From the NCBI GenBank assembly GCA_030737875.1, contig CM060923.1:491748453-491812452 (forward strand): a DNA stretch of 64,000 nucleotides. The letters are read 5' to 3'. The notes under the pieces were generated by a model. It searched no databases and was not told where the DNA came from. It worked only from the letters and a program-made list of their open reading frames with translations. Every line of letters begins with the position of its first letter. Positions within the stretch are counted from its first letter, which is position 1. This document shows, one piece after another, positions 45,070 through 57,204 of the stretch. A program made the translations under genes and the position numbers. Source of the DNA: Allium sativum. Taxonomy: Eukaryota; Streptophyta; Magnoliopsida; Asparagales; Amaryllidaceae.

Positions 45070-45960
45070 AATCTACTTCAGTAGTCCGTGATTATTCTAA
45101 TGTTTTTGATGAGGTACGGGGCTTACCTCCGAGGAACGAAATGAATTATCGTATATATTTGGTGGACAATGCAAAGCCAGTTGCATTACCTGTGCGCCAT
45201 ATGGCTCCAAGGGAAAGGAGGGAGCTTAGCAAGCAAGTAGGGGATCTTCTTGAGAAAGGGTTTATTAAGCGAAGCATATCTGAATGGGGTGCTCAAGTAG
45301 TATTCACGACTAAGGCGGATGCTTCGCTTATGTGTGGACGATATATAGTTGAATAAGCTCATTAAGAAGAACAGGCACCCACTTCCGAGGATAGACGACT
45401 TGTTTGACCAACTTGTTGGTGACTCGGTATTTTCTCAGTTAGACTTGGCCATGGGGTTTCATCAGTTGAGGGTAGATGAGGACAGTATAGATAAGACCCC
45501 TTTAGGACTCCAAATGGTTTCTTTGAATGGCTAGTTATGCCTTTTGGGTTGACGAATGCAATCGCCTATTTTGTTAATCTGATGAGTAGGATGTTTCAGG
45601 AGTTTCTAAATAAATTTGTCGTGGTCTTTGTTGATGATACCTTGATCTTTTCAAAGAGTGAAGAAGAGCATGCCCAGCATTTGAAAGAATTTTTGAAAAC
45701 TCTCTGTGCTCATCAGCTTAAGGCAAAGTTCTCCAAATGCCAATTTTGGAGAAAAGTGGTTAGATTTCTGGGGCATGTGGTTTCTAAAGATGGGATAACA
45801 GTAGATACCGCAAAGGTAGTTGCAGTTCAAGATTGGCAAATTCCGAAAAATGCAACGGAGGTGAGAAGCTTTCTTGGATTGGCAGGTTATTATAGGAAGT
45901 TCATTACGGACTTTGCAAAGATATCAGCCCAACTCACCAAGCCGACGAAGAAGAATTTGG
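45070..45960 (+). pseudogene. pol: B1 reverse transcriptase domain, frameshifted
   Basis: The entry is visible as RHMAPRERRELSKQ and LLEKGFIKRSISEWGA. A frameshift near 45338-45345 disrupts the segment that in B2 reads CVDYRELNK and brings a stop at 45354-45356. The next part (45349-45534) is in another frame with [10 protein letters not shown] and [16 protein letters not shown] second shift follows near 45500-45537. MPFGLTNA and the catalytic FVDD (45627-45638) are back in the gag frame. The enzyme would copy the element RNA into DNA. Confidence 0.9.
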
Positions 45961-46410
45961 CGTTTTCACCGGATATAGGTTGTGATGTTTCTTTTCAACG
46001 GTTAAAGAGGGCTTTGACAATAGCCCCAGTCTTGACCTTGCCCAACGGGAACAATGTGTTTACAGTATACACTGATGCATGTGGTACAGGGCTTGGTGCT
46101 GTTCTGATGCAAGAAGGAAAGGTAGTATGTTATAGGGGTAGACAACCAAGAGTTCATGAGGAGAACTACCCTACCCATTATTTATAGCTAGCTACCATAG
46201 TATTCGCTCTTAAGATGTGGCATCATTATTTGCTTGGAGAGAACTTCGAGTTGTACGCTGATCACAAATCTCTCAAGTACTTGTTCTCGCATAAGGATCT
46301 TAATTTAACGCAACAAAGGTGGATGGAGTTCCTAGCTTCTTATGATTTTGCTTATACCCTTGGAAAGGGTAATGTGGTGGCAGATGCACTAAGTCGGCAG
46401 AGGATGGGTT
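45961..46410 (+). pseudogene. pol: B1 RNase H domain with catalytic Glu codon changed to stop
   Basis: [15 protein letters not shown] carries the first catalytic aspartate. The segment that should read ELAAIVFALK-like begins with TAG at 46185-46187 where B2 keeps GAG, so the catalytic glutamate is itself the stop. [11 protein letters not shown] and VVADALSR, with the other two aspartates, follow in frame to about 46400. The domain removes RNA from RNA:DNA hybrids in the retroviral-type cycle. Confidence 0.88.
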
Positions 46411-47953
46411 TAAGTCCTCTGTTTGTGGAGAGGAAAAGCTTGGAGTTCATATCGACTTTTGACTTTGGACCCTCCACCGAATTATTTCCTAGCTTGCTTG
46501 CATCGCTAGAGATACGACCTACACTTATGGATCAGATAGGAGCTTCACAGCGAGATGATCCACAGATTTCATATATCTTGGATAAGCTCAGTAAAGTGGA
46601 GACTTCTAGTCACCTCAATAGATATTCCATAAATGATAAAGGGTGGTTGCTATGAGATGGAAGGCTTCGTGTTCCTCAAACCGGAATTTTGTTAAAGGCA
46701 GTCCTAGAAGAAGCCATCATTCTAAAATGACTATTCATACAGGCGGTGATAAGATGTATAGGGACATGAAGAGGGTTTTCTTTTGGGATGGGATGAAGAA
46801 AGATGTGGTAGAGTTTGTTTCTCAATGTTTAGTTTGTCAACAAGTTAATGCTGAGCAAAAGATGCCCGGTGGTATACTTCATCCTTTGGAGGTTCCACAA
46901 TGGAAGTGGTAGAGCGTCTCTATAGATTTGATAGATGGTTTGCCAAGATCAAAGAAATGCAACACAAGTGTTTGGGTTGTGGTGGATAGACTTACTAAGA
47001 GCGCTCGTTTCATTCCAGTTAAGAGCAAGAGGACGGCAACTTGGCTGGCATCAATTTATGTTCGTGAGATAGTCCGTCTTCATGGAGTACCTTCCAGCAT
47101 CATAAGCGATCGTGACCCCATCTTCACCAGTGAATTTTGGAGGAGCTTGCAATAAGCATTAGGTCCACAGTTATGTTTGAGCACCGCTTATCACCCACAG
47201 ACCGATGAACAGATGGAAAGGGTGAATAGAATTCTTGAGGATCTTTTGAGGCTGTGTATCCTAGACTTCAGAGGGACTTGGGAAGAGAATCTTCCTTTAG
47301 TAGAGGTTTCCTACAACAACAGCTATCAAGCTAGCGTTGGCATGACACCCTTTGAAGCATTATACGGATGACCCTGTAGATCACCTGATGGGAATCTACA
47401 GAAAGACTATTACTTGGACCGGATATGGTTAGAGAAATATCCAAGAAGATTGATCTTATTAAACGATGAATAAAGACCGCTCAAGATAGGAAGTCCTATG
47501 CTGACAAGAGAAGGACTAACATTGAATTTGAAGTAGGAGATATGGTTTTCATTAAGGTATCACCATTAAGAAATGAGGTTCGCTTTGGATCTGTAGGGAA
47601 ATAGGGACCTCGTAGGGCCATTTCCCATAACAGAACGGATTGGCCAAATGGCCTATAGAGTAAAGCTATCTGAGAGATTATCTAGCGTTCATGATGTTTT
47701 TCATGTTTCTCATTTACGAAAGTGCTTACATGATACCATAGAAGTTGTTGAGCCGAGTATATTGGAGGAGGTAGAAGTGGAATGGTAGGCGATAGTTAGA
47801 CGAGTTCCTACTCGTATCCTTGGACCAGAAGTTAAGAAGCTACGCAATAGAGAGGTCAGGTTGATGAAGGTTCAGTAGGGAGATAACCCGGAGGATGCAA
47901 CTTGGGAGACCGAAGACAAGATTCGTTCTTCGTACCCTTTTCTTTTCGAGGGT
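46411..47953 (+). pseudogene. pol: B1 integrase with C-terminal chromodomain, broken
   Basis: After a linker, TGA at 46653-46655 stands where B2 has CGA. A one-base loss near 46713 shifts the frame in the zinc-finger part (HHSKMTIHT..., CLVCQQ). The core keeps the three acidic residues in SIDLIDG, SDRDPIF and MERVNRI. Stops: TAG 46910-46912, TAA 47153-47155, TGA 47369-47371. A deletion follows near 47385. The C-terminal part shows VGPFPITERIGQMAY, then DVFHVSHLRKCLHD, and a chromodomain with PTRILGPEVKKLRN and LMKVQ-stop-GDNPEDATWE (TAG for TGG at 47876). Chromodomains direct chromovirus insertion to chromatin marks. Confidence 0.9.
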
Positions 47954-48543
47954 ATGTTTTTAACTCCTTTTTCCAAAGTTTTTATCTATTCTTGTTTCTA
48001 TCATTTGACTATATCCTATCAATTGAATATTCGACCTTTTGATAGGAATCCAATGGATGTAAATAGGTATTTGAGACATTTTATGTTGGGTGGATGCAAG
48101 TGTTTGCTAGTGGTTGCTCGTGGATGCATATACACACACATTAGGCACTAGATCGGCTCAATCACTCTCATATTGCATATGGATGTGTATGCATTTTTCT
48201 TTTTCTCTGTGGATGAAATTGAATGTATGATCATATGGATGTTGCATTTGGACGGATGTTTGTGCACACATATAGAACTTACATGTTATAATAGGATTAT
48301 TTGCATATATGTTCGATTCATGACCCTAACATACATTGCATTAAGGAGGTCGACTAAATCAGTAGACCGCCTGATCTTCGCATTAGTATTGGGACATATA
48401 CACACAACTTTGCATATGTTCATATAAGCTTTAGAAATCTTTAAGGATAATGGATGCCAGTGATTGGTGGATGAGTAGATGGATGTGGATGGTAGGATAT
48501 ACATTCTTCTTAACTTGAAGATTTCGAGGACGAAATCCTTTGA
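47954..48543 (+). other. B1 3' untranslated region
   Basis: About 590 bp between the chromodomain and the purine tract. The word TGGATG or GGATG recurs roughly ten times (for instance near 48053, 48091, 48122, 48180, 48449, 48470 and 48480). B2 has a similar region at 60513-61034 with many of the same words. It ends in the box GAGGACGAAATCCTTTGAGT. Open frames here (47954-48151, 48173-48427) are not supported as genes. Confidence 0.7.
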
Positions 48544-48554
48544 GTAGGGGAGAA
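48544..48554 (+). other. B1 polypurine tract
   Basis: GTAGGGGAGAA abuts the 3' LTR start at 48555. The preceding GAGGACGAAATCC box is typical of Tekay/Del chromoviruses. Confidence 0.9.
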
Positions 48555-49019
48555 TGTAACACCCTGTTATTTTATCAACATTAAATAGGATAAATTAAAG
48601 AATAATTAATTTAATATTCAGAATTAAGGGAAATGGACAACGCTATTGCGTCCGTCTCGAAATTCTGGTCAAGATAGACATTCGGTTTGCGTAAAACAGA
48701 CCCCGTATGAAGAAGTTAAGAAGGTTTGAAGTTTGTATATGCACACGAGAATTATATATATACATATAGAGTCTAGAAATTCAAAATGTGGTTCAGAAAA
48801 TTCTAAATTGTTCAAATCACGAAAATCTGAGTGAGCGGGAAAAACCCGCCCAGGGGAGTCGACCCCTTAAGTGGGGGGGTCGACCCCTTAAGAGGGGGGG
48901 GGGGTCGACCCCTGGATCGACCTCTCAAGAGGGGTGTCGACCTATAGGTCGACCCCATTAGGGCGGTGGGTCGACCCCCCTAGGGCAGACGTGGCAGTTA
49001 GGGTTTGGGGGCTGGCAAC

Positions 49020-49027
49020 TATAAATA
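49020..49027 (+). promoter_or_regulatory. TATA box in B1 3' LTR
   Basis: TATAAATA, same position as 40982-40989. Confidence 0.65.
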
Positions 49028-49930
49028 AGGCTCCATTTCTCTTATTTTCTACACTGAAAAATAATGAAGGCCTAGATGTTGTTAGTGCCCAGATTGAATC
49101 AAACCTTTTCCTTCTTCTGCAATCAAGTTATTCAAGTGTAAATCTGTGATTCAACCTCTGCTATTCTTCTTCTATCTTTCTAGATCCAATCACTGTGAGT
49201 TTAAGTTACTTTTACATTTAAATAAATAAAAAGTAAAACATGATATGACTGTAATTTGGATCTATGTCTGTAACTGCTTGAATTATATCAGATCTGTAAT
49301 AACTTGTGAAACCATGATATTCTAACATAACTATGACTTGGATCTTAACATTTATCATGTCAGATCTACCTTTGATTTTAGATCAAATTCACTATTTAGA
49401 TCACCTTGTAATATCATGTTTGTGGTTAATTTGGATCTGTTGCTAGTTGGACATCTAAATTATTATTTAGATTTTATCATTCCTATTATGACATCCCTAC
49501 TATGTTAGAAACAGTTCTATTATCTTATATTCACTAGATCTATTCTTATATGCCCATCTTATCAATATTCCACTATATGTTTATGTCAAATTTTGTTAGT
49601 ATAATCATTTCTGTCATCCTCCCTCCATCTTTCCCTTTTTATTTTGATATAGCCTGGCTACTTTTGAGCCTAGGAACGCCGCTGAAATATGTGAACGCGC
49701 TAAACGGGGAATGAGGGGAAAACATTGAAATTGGGCATAACTTGTAAATGGGGGATTTGGCATAACATGAATAATGTTTATGAATATGAATTTTGGGCAT
49801 ATAATTCATTATGAACATAATTGGGGAAAAAGTGGCATGAAAACTTATAACGACATAGGTAAAAATTGGCTAATAATGAAGTGCCTAAGATTACAATAAT
49901 TAGAAACTGAAACTGCTCCTAGACACGAGG

Positions 49931-50123
49931 TTAGATTACACTTGTGGTGGAAGTCTGCCCGGTACCGCCCGACATATCCAGCGACCAAAAGTGGTGAATC
50001 TAATGTGAGGGGTCTAGGTGCACAAATACGAGATGTGCTAGGACACGAGGTTAAGCCCAACTTGTGGAATAAGTCTGCCCGGACACGCCCGGCGTATCCA
50101 GCATCCATAAGTGGCAGGCTTAA
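49931..50123 (+). other. tandem hairpin pair in B1 3' LTR
   Basis: Hairpins at 49931-50003 and 50051-50123. The outer stems TTAGATT/AATCTAA and TTAAGC/GCTTAA are intact; each inner stem has one mismatch (CCAAAAGTG and CCATAAGT). Confidence 0.6.
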
Positions 50124-51326
50124 TGTGGGAGGTCCAGCACATTATAACCATAAATGGACATGGTAATGAATTGGAATACTTAACCTAGTTGAATCCATAG
50201 GGATTGTATGAACATGAACTTGAATAGGGGTTAAGTAAATTTGTTTGAACAAGGGGTTGGTTAAGTAAATTCGGGAGGGGGGGGTAATATTTATATATAG
50301 GCCCGCAAACTTAACCTGAGGGGGTTACGTAATTAAAGACACCCAATAGTTGTACATAGCCTGTGGAAATCCTAGTGGGGACATAAACAAGGGGAGAGCT
50401 TGTATCATCATGTGTGGGGGACCCGTTTCAGTTAGTAACCCATAGAACATTATCATACGAGTACTCCGCCCTAGGTCGGAGTGAGGACACACTTACTGGG
50501 ATGATTGTAAGAGATACAAAAGTGCAGGATGGTGTGGGCGGCGCAAACCGACCGGGACATGTGCGTGCATGTCCGGGCAGAGGGAGATAAGATGACCGTG
50601 ACACGTGCAGATATGGTTGTGCACATCAACGAAGGGTTTCCACTTTAGGAAGTAATGCCTCCTACTATGGGGCCGACACATGGTATCTACGGAGTAGGGA
50701 GCCTGTCAATTAGGGTAGTAGTTAGGGTACGTCTAGACTCTGGTTAAAAGTTGAGAAGCCTGTTAGGTTGGCCTTCCTGTGGATTGTATGGGGTTAAATC
50801 CTCTCACTAGAAGCACACATAAGTCTACCAACTTATAGTTGTTGAGATCATCTCATTCTGGTTATACTAGTATCGGTGCATAGAATAATAGTAATCATTA
50901 GTGAAGCATATACACTCTATCATGTTTACGTCGTCATACCTGCCTTTTGTGATATTATCTTTCTTATCCACTTTTTATGCCTGTCATGATACTTTTACTT
51001 ATTTACTTTCTAAAAGTAACTGGACTCGCGAGACTTTATGTCTGACCCTTTTTGTTTCCTCTTTTTTCTTCAGTTCCCCCCTCCCCCCAAGGTTCTCAGG
51101 GTGGGAATACTCAAGCTTGATCAGGATTCTGCTATTATTTGCAAGAGCTGCTTAGATGTATTGCTCAAGAACATATCTTTGTTACTATGGCTATGTTTTT
51201 ATTTGGGGATTTTTGCTACTTTTATTTTGTACTTTGGTATTTTAAGTACAAGACAGAAATTTTATGATGCACTGGTTTTTATGTAATTCAGATATATGAT
51301 GTTTTAAACCACGATGCTTTATGATT

Positions 51327-51332
51327 AATAAA
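51327..51332 (+). terminator. polyadenylation signal in B1 3' LTR
   Basis: AATAAA in the conserved GATTAATAAAGTTT context, about 125 bp before the LTR end. Confidence 0.6.
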
Positions 51333-51457
51333 GTTTGTATTATTCCTCTGCTATTTTATATCTGTCTTGTAATGTTTCTGTTTCTGTTGCCTATAATGCT
51401 TCATGAAACTTAATGCATTCTCTTAGTGAGTGACATTAACAGACCTGAGGTTTCACA

Positions 51458-52485
51458 ACGGCCAATACTATTACCCAACAGGCCAATATGGACCAATACA
51501 TGAGAAAGTGGATCAATATATGACAATTTCAACGTGGCACAATAGGGATTTTTCTGTGCAATCCTTTCCCAAATGTGGGGAGTAGTGTGTATTGATATTT
51601 TATGTATTATAAAGGTAACCTCATTCACTTAAAAAAATGTACTAGGTTTTCATATCAGGGTAACCAATCAATGTGCAAATGAAACAAGTGCAAAAATGGT
51701 CTATTAAACATATGCTTAGCTCCAACTTATAGCATAAGTTGTATGTATATAACTAGATGTGCAAATGTGTATATACTCCTGAATACACGCACACGCACAT
51801 TCACTAAGGCTATAGATCATGGCATAAATGCCTAAGTGTAACTAAACCATAATTATGTTTAAATATAAGGGCATTCCAAAAAAACTGGTTTAACAAAATT
51901 TGATCAGGTGATAAACTTAACAACATGACAATTTGATGAATAGCATATACTTTCTAGAACACCATAAGTTACACGCTTTATGATTATATGTCAATATAGG
52001 TTCCACTTTGAAACCAGGTAGGATGAAAGTTTCAGGGTACCCACATACATTGAGATTGCAACAATATTCAAGTGTCTGCATGGAATTTTCTAATATATAT
52101 ATATTTCTCAAGGGGACATATGTCATAATGTCCAAGTAGCATAGGTCTAGAGCAAGCAAAGCATTAGTTTCAAATTTTTATGTCCAATGTAGAATCCCAT
52201 GTACATTTCTCAAGTAAAAACCATTATGTTTACGCAGTATTTCAATACATTATGATTTAGGTTATAGAATAAGAAGGGTGAGTATACAACTTGTGTTCTT
52301 AAATTTACTCGACAGGGTTTGAGAAATACATCAGGCCAATAGCCTCAAAATAGCAAATATGCAGTGGCACATGTTCAGGTAAATAAATAGTGGTGCACAA
52401 GAAAAACCAAATCATGGTCAAATAATGCACCATACAACATCGTGTACATAGTGCCAAACACACATATACATATACAAGTATGTAC

Positions 52486-52556
<71 letters not shown>

Positions 52557-52805
52557 TGTACACACATGACATATATCCAAAGACAAGAAGAAATCAACAT
52601 GTGTGTACACAGTTTAAAGCATATGCACAGATATCGTAAGTCAAGGAAGTCATTTGATTTGTTTCCAGAAAGTGATTTATTAATTCAAGGAACAATTGTT
52701 TTGTTCATTGCATCATATTAATTAATGGAAATAAATCATAAATGATTATTTGAAAAAAAAATCACAAGCCCTTTTGAAGCAGTGAAATCAATTATTTATT
52801 TCCAG
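51458..52805 (-). repeat. flank of B1 and B2, continuation of 39678-40546
   Basis: AT-rich sequence into which B1, and on its right side B2, inserted. It is inferred to continue the LTR-like DNA seen at 39678-40546. I recognise no protein domain. It holds a (TA)n run at about 52486-52554. Confidence 0.4.
52486..52554. repeat. (TA)n microsatellite, about 33 units
   Basis: An uninterrupted alternating TA run flanked by GTACG and GCATG. It produces artificial open frames of alternating isoleucine and tyrosine on both strands. Such perfect runs are usually length-variable between individuals. Confidence 0.95.
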
Positions 52806-53000
52806 TGTAACACCCCGTAATTTTAACAACACTAAAGATGATAAATTAAATAATAATTAATTTAATATTCAGAATTGAGTGAAACATACTACGCCATTAC
52901 GTTCGTCTCAGAATTCTGGTCAAAATAGACACCTAGTTTGCATGAAACAGACACCGTATGAAGAAGTTATTAAGGTTTGAAGTTTGTATATGCACAAGAA

Positions 53001-53038
<38 letters not shown>

Positions 53039-53205
53039 AATTAAATCCAGAATTCAAAAATCGGTTCAAAAATGAAAATTGGGGAGGCGGGAATTTTCCC
53101 GCTCAAGGTGTCGACCCCTCAAGGGGGTGTCGACCTATGGGTCTACCCCTAAGGGGGATCAATCCCCCTAGGGAAAATCTAGGCAGATTTGGGTTTCGGG
53201 ACATC

Positions 53206-53213
53206 TATAAATA
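53206..53213 (+). promoter_or_regulatory. TATA box in B2 5' LTR
   Basis: TATAAATA followed by TGGCTCC and a start-site-like CT stretch. The equivalent site in the 3' LTR of B2 is mutated (61466-61473). Confidence 0.65.
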
Positions 53214-54111
53214 TGGCTCCATTTCTCTTGTTTATCCACACCAAAAATAATGGAGAACTAGATGTTGCCTCTGCCCTGATTAAATCAAGTCTTTTCTTCT
53301 TCTACAATCAAGTTATCCAAGCTTAGAGATCTGTGATTCAACGCCAGCAATCCCTTCTCTATTTTTCTAGATCAAAGAACTGTGAGTCTATTTGAATTTT
53401 AGATCTAACTAAAAAAAAGTTAATCTTGACATGACTATGACTTGGATCTATGCCTGTGACTACTTGAATCATATCAGATCTGCTATAACCTGTGTATGTA
53501 TGATATTCTGACATGACTATGACTTAGATCTTAACATTTATCATGTCAGACCTTCCATTGTTTGTAGATCTAGTCCATTGTTTAGATCACATCATGCTTG
53601 TTACGATTATGTTTGTGGTTAAATTAGATCTGTTATAGTCGATTATCTAATTCATTAAATCTTATCATGCTGGTTATGACATCCCTATTACGTTAGAATC
53701 AGTTCTATTGTCTCATGTTCCTATATGCCTATCTTGTCATTATGCCACTATATGTTTATGACTTTATATGTCAACCTTGTTAGTATGATCATTTCAGTTG
53801 TCTTCCCTTCATTTTTTCCCTTTTATTTTTATAGCCAGGCTATCTTCGAGCCTAGGCATGCCGCTAAAATATGCGAACTCGTTAAATTGGGAACGAGGGA
53901 AAAACCGTAACACTGGGGAATAATTTGTAATTGGAAATTTGGGGATAACTTGAATGAAATGTATGAATATGAATTTGGGTCATATGTCTCATTATGAACA
54001 TGACTTGGGAAAGGGGCATGAAAACCTATAACGACATAGGAATAATTGTTTAATAATTGGAATGCCTAGAATTACAGTAATTAGAAACTATAATCACGCA
54101 TAGACACGAGG

Positions 54112-54305
54112 TTAGATTACACTTGTGGTGGAAATCTTCCCGGAACCGCCCCGGCATATCCAGCAACCGCAAGTGGTGAATCTAATGTGAGGGGTCTAAG
54201 TGCATAAACACGAGACGTGCTAAGACACGAGGTTAAGCACGACTTGTGGAAGAAGTCTGCCCGGAACCGCCCGACATATCCAGCATCTACAAGTGGTAGG
54301 CTTAA
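54112..54305 (+). other. tandem hairpin pair in B2 5' LTR
   Basis: Hairpins at 54112-54185 and 54233-54305. The inner stems show CACTTGTGG with CCGCAAGTG and ACTTGTGG with CTACAAGT: the changes leave G-U wobble pairs in RNA. The outer stems are intact. Confidence 0.65.
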
Positions 54306-55547
54306 TGTGGGAGGTCTAGTACATTATAACCATAAATGAATATGGTAACGAACTTGAATACTTAACCTAGTTAAATCCATAGGGATTGTATGAACATGTT
54401 AAACTGATTAGGGGTTAAGTAAACTTGTTTGAAATAGGGGTGGATGAAATAAATCTTGGGTTGGTGGGTAATATGTGTATATAAGCCCAAAAACTTAACC
54501 TATGGGGTTATGCAATCTTTTATACTGGTAGGGCATAACCTGTGGAAAACCTAGTGGGGATGCATGCGTAGAGTAAAGCTTGTATCATCTTGTGTGTGAG
54601 ACCCGTTTCAGTTAGTAACCCATATATAAGAATCAAACGAGTACTCTGAACTAGGTCGGAGTTGAGGCATGCTTACTGTGCTGATTGTAAGAGATCCAAA
54701 AGTGGGGAACGGTGTGGGTGGTGCTTACCAACCGGGTCATGTGCATGCATGGTCCGGACAGAGGAGAATAAGACACCGTGACACTAGTAGATATGGTTGT
54801 GCACATCCTGAAAATGAAAGGCCGCCACTTTAGGCAGTGATACACCCTATTGTTGGGCCAGCACAGGGTATCTACATAGTAGGGAGCCGATCGATTATGG
54901 TAGTAATTAGGGTAAATCTAGACTCTGGTAATGTTTAGGAGCCCGTTATTATCCTTAGGGGTAACTTAGGTATGTTGGGTTGCCTGATGATTGTATGGGG
55001 TTAAAACCTCTCACCAGAAGTACGCCTACGTCTACCATCTTATACATGTTGGGGATCATCTCATTCTAGATATACTAGTACTAGTGCGGAGAAAAAGGGA
55101 AAGTATTAAAGAAGCGCAATATGCTCTATCATGTTTATCCTGGTTACCTTGTCATACCTGCCTTTTATGATGTTATCTCTCATATCCACTTTATATGTCT
55201 ATCATGATACTTTTACTTATTTATATGCAAAAAGTAACTAGACTCTCTAGACTTTATGTCTGACCTATTTTGTTTCCTCTTCTTTCACTTCTGTTTCCCC
55301 TCCAGGTTCCCAGGGTGGGAATACTCTAGCTTGATCAGGATTCTTCTATCTTCATGCTTGGAGCTGCTTAGATGTATTGCTCGAGCTCTTATCTTTTCTA
55401 CTATGGCTGTTTCTTTTATGGATTATGCTTCTTTTATTATTATACTCCGATGTTTTAAGTACAAGACAGAAGTTTTAATGTTGTACTAGGTTTTATGTAT
55501 TTCATACATATGATGTTACCAAGTTTTGAACTACATGCTTTATGATT

Positions 55548-55553
55548 AATAAA
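55548..55553 (+). terminator. polyadenylation signal in B2 5' LTR
   Basis: AATAAA in the conserved GATTAATAAAGTTT context. Confidence 0.6.
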
Positions 55554-55675
55554 GTTTTAAATTTTCCGCTGCTATTTTATATATGTCTTGTAATGTTTCT
55601 GTTTACCTATAACGCTTCATGAAACTTAATGCATTCTCTTAATGAGTGACATTAATGAACGTGGGGTGTCACACT

Positions 55676-55687
55676 TGGTATCAATCT
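55676..55687 (+). other. B2 primer-binding site, damaged
   Basis: TGGTATCAATCT keeps the first eight bases of the tRNA-iMet site, but the AGAGC part is disrupted, apparently by a small deletion. Position two bases after the LTR matches B1. Confidence 0.75.
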
Positions 55688-55849
55688 GAAGGTTACCAGA
55701 TTAGATAATAGTTTTTGAAAATTATTTTCAAAAAGGTTTTAAAAGAAAGCATTTTCAAAAGAAAAGTCTGTTTTGAAAAACATATTCCCCAAAGCCATAT
55801 GTAATATCTTTCGATCCTTTGTTTGAATCCCTTTCCTTTTGTTTTGAGC

Positions 55850-56579
55850 ATGTCTAGGGAACCTAATATTCCTAAGGGCGTTACGATACCAGGCTGGTTC
55901 CGTAGGTATCTAGAGGCTACGGCGCCTGTCGGTGGTCAAGCTGACGTTCCTCCCCTAGTTGCACCCGTCGTTCCTCCTCCTTCCATTTCTCCGCGAGCAG
56001 ATAATTTCTCTAAGATCTGCAAAGATTTCTGTGCCATGGGAGGAAAGCCATTTCGTGGAACCGAGACGTTCATAGAGGCAAGGAATTGGCTCAAGGAGAC
56101 AGAGGACTTGTTTGGAATTTTTGAAGTGGACGGTCGTAGTAAGATTCAGTTAGCCGCCTGGCTACTAAAAGATGAAGCTTTGTTCTAGTGGGAAGTAACG
56201 TAAGCAGGGCATGCGGTGGAAACTTGGGATGATTGTAGGCAATGTTTGAAATGAATTTTCTTTCTCAAGCTGAGAAAGCATGCAAATGGAAAGATTCTTG
56301 GCGCTCAAGCAAGGAGGCAGGCTATTTAAGAATATGTTGACAAATTCAACAAGCTAGCGAGGTTTTGATTGGAACTAGTACATACTTCGCATAAGAAAGC
56401 TTTGCGGTTTGTTAAAGGACTGAATGAACCCCTTCATGGGTTAGCTATGTCTCACATTCCAATGGGAGCAAATTTTGAAAGCCTCGTTGATATGGCTTGA
56501 TGCACGAGGAAGGCAAAAGTGACAAGGAGGAAGTTAAGGTTGAAGAAACCCAAAACAAGAAGGTATGGCCCAAGAATGG

Positions 56580-56610
<31 letters not shown>

Positions 56611-56802
56611 AAGAAAGGCGGAAAGAATGACAAGGCTAAGGATAAGAGGAAGTGTCATAATTGCGGATGCAAGGGTCATTTGGTCAAGGACTGCAAAAAA
56701 AAGAAGAATACCTGCTTCAGTCGTGGAGAGGTCGGACAATTTTCAAAGGAGTGCCCGAAGAAGCAAGGACAAGGTCAAAGGGAAGGAGCTTCTGGATAGC
56801 AG
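55850..56802 (+). pseudogene. gag: B2 gag, broken
   Basis: The start ATG at 55850 (MSREPN...) matches B1. The proline run of B1 is short here (PPPSISP). TAG at 56186-56188 (tryptophan in B1) and a TAA a few codons later (near 56200) end the first frame; small indels near 56250-56500 shift the next part. The linker has ten glutamines from a CAA run (56581-56610) against six in B1. Zinc knuckle 1, CHNCGCKGHLVKDC (56653-56694), is intact. Knuckle 2, CFSRGEVGQFSKEC (56713-56754), has lost one cysteine and the histidine. A stop at 56797-56799 separates it from protease. Confidence 0.87.
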
Positions 56803-57204
56803 ATGCATGCTCTTGCGACCAGTGCTCCAGACAGAGGTAGGAAAGTTTATGTGGAAGGTTTGATTTCTCTTTCCAATCATCCTTTTAGAACTCTTTTTGA
56901 TTTTGGTGCTTCGCATTCATTTATATCTGATTTGGTAGTTGAGTCTCTACACCTTAATACTAGTATGGTAGTGGATCACGTAGTTGTCTCAAACCCCATT
57001 CGTGGTACGACTCATTTGTCCATGATTTGTCGCGGTTTGAGAATATCTGTGTTAGGTGCCGAATTTGAGTGTGACACATATGTGCTCAATTTTATGGGCT
57101 GTGGTTTGATTCTAGGGATGGATTGGCTAGCCATGTATGGTGCCATTCTGGGTTGTGAGAGGAGGGTCATTATACTTTTTACTTGCCATGGAAGGACACC
57201 CTAG
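56803..57204 (+). pseudogene. pol: B2 protease domain, active-site serine changed
   Basis: RTLFDFGASHSFIS shows D-F-G (56899-56907) where aspartic proteases have D-S/T-G, a C-to-T change in the serine codon. ILGMDWL near the end is intact, unlike B1. The frame ends at TAG 57202-57204 after a small insertion relative to B1. Confidence 0.87.

Larger units (their letters stand above)
40547..51457 (+). mobile_element. B1: full-length inactivated chromovirus (Ty3/gypsy, Tekay/Del-like)
   Basis: Layout: 5' LTR 40547-43459, primer site 43462-43473, gag-pol pseudogene 43638-47953, 3' untranslated region, purine tract 48544-48554, 3' LTR 48555-51457. Flanks are ACGGA (40542-40546) and ACGGC (51458-51462), a 4-of-5 target-site match. 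Order of domains is gag with zinc knuckles, protease, reverse transcriptase, RNase H, integrase, chromodomain; RT before integrase defines Ty3/gypsy, and the C-terminal chromodomain defines chromoviruses. Several stop codons and frameshifts disable it. The LTR starts already differ at several bases, so the insertion is old. Confidence 0.93.
48555..51457 (+). repeat. B1 3' LTR (2.9 kb)
   Basis: It starts TGTAACACCCTG and ends TTTCACA. It is colinear with the 5' LTR: GTCGACCCC cluster 48857-48980 (longer here, with a G run), TATA box 49020-49027, hairpin pair 49931-50123, polyadenylation signal 51327-51332. It lacks the 21-bp triplication. Confidence 0.92.
52806..55673 (+). repeat. B2 5' LTR (2.87 kb)
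   Basis: It starts TGTAACACCCCG and ends GTGTCACA. It has the TATA box (53206-53213), hairpin pair (54112-54305) and AATAAA (55548-55553). An (AT)n run lies at about 53004-53034. Confidence 0.92.

Noticed and set aside
52305..52639. Several open frames of alternating Ile and Tyr on both strands
   Set aside because: They are translations of the (TA)n microsatellite.
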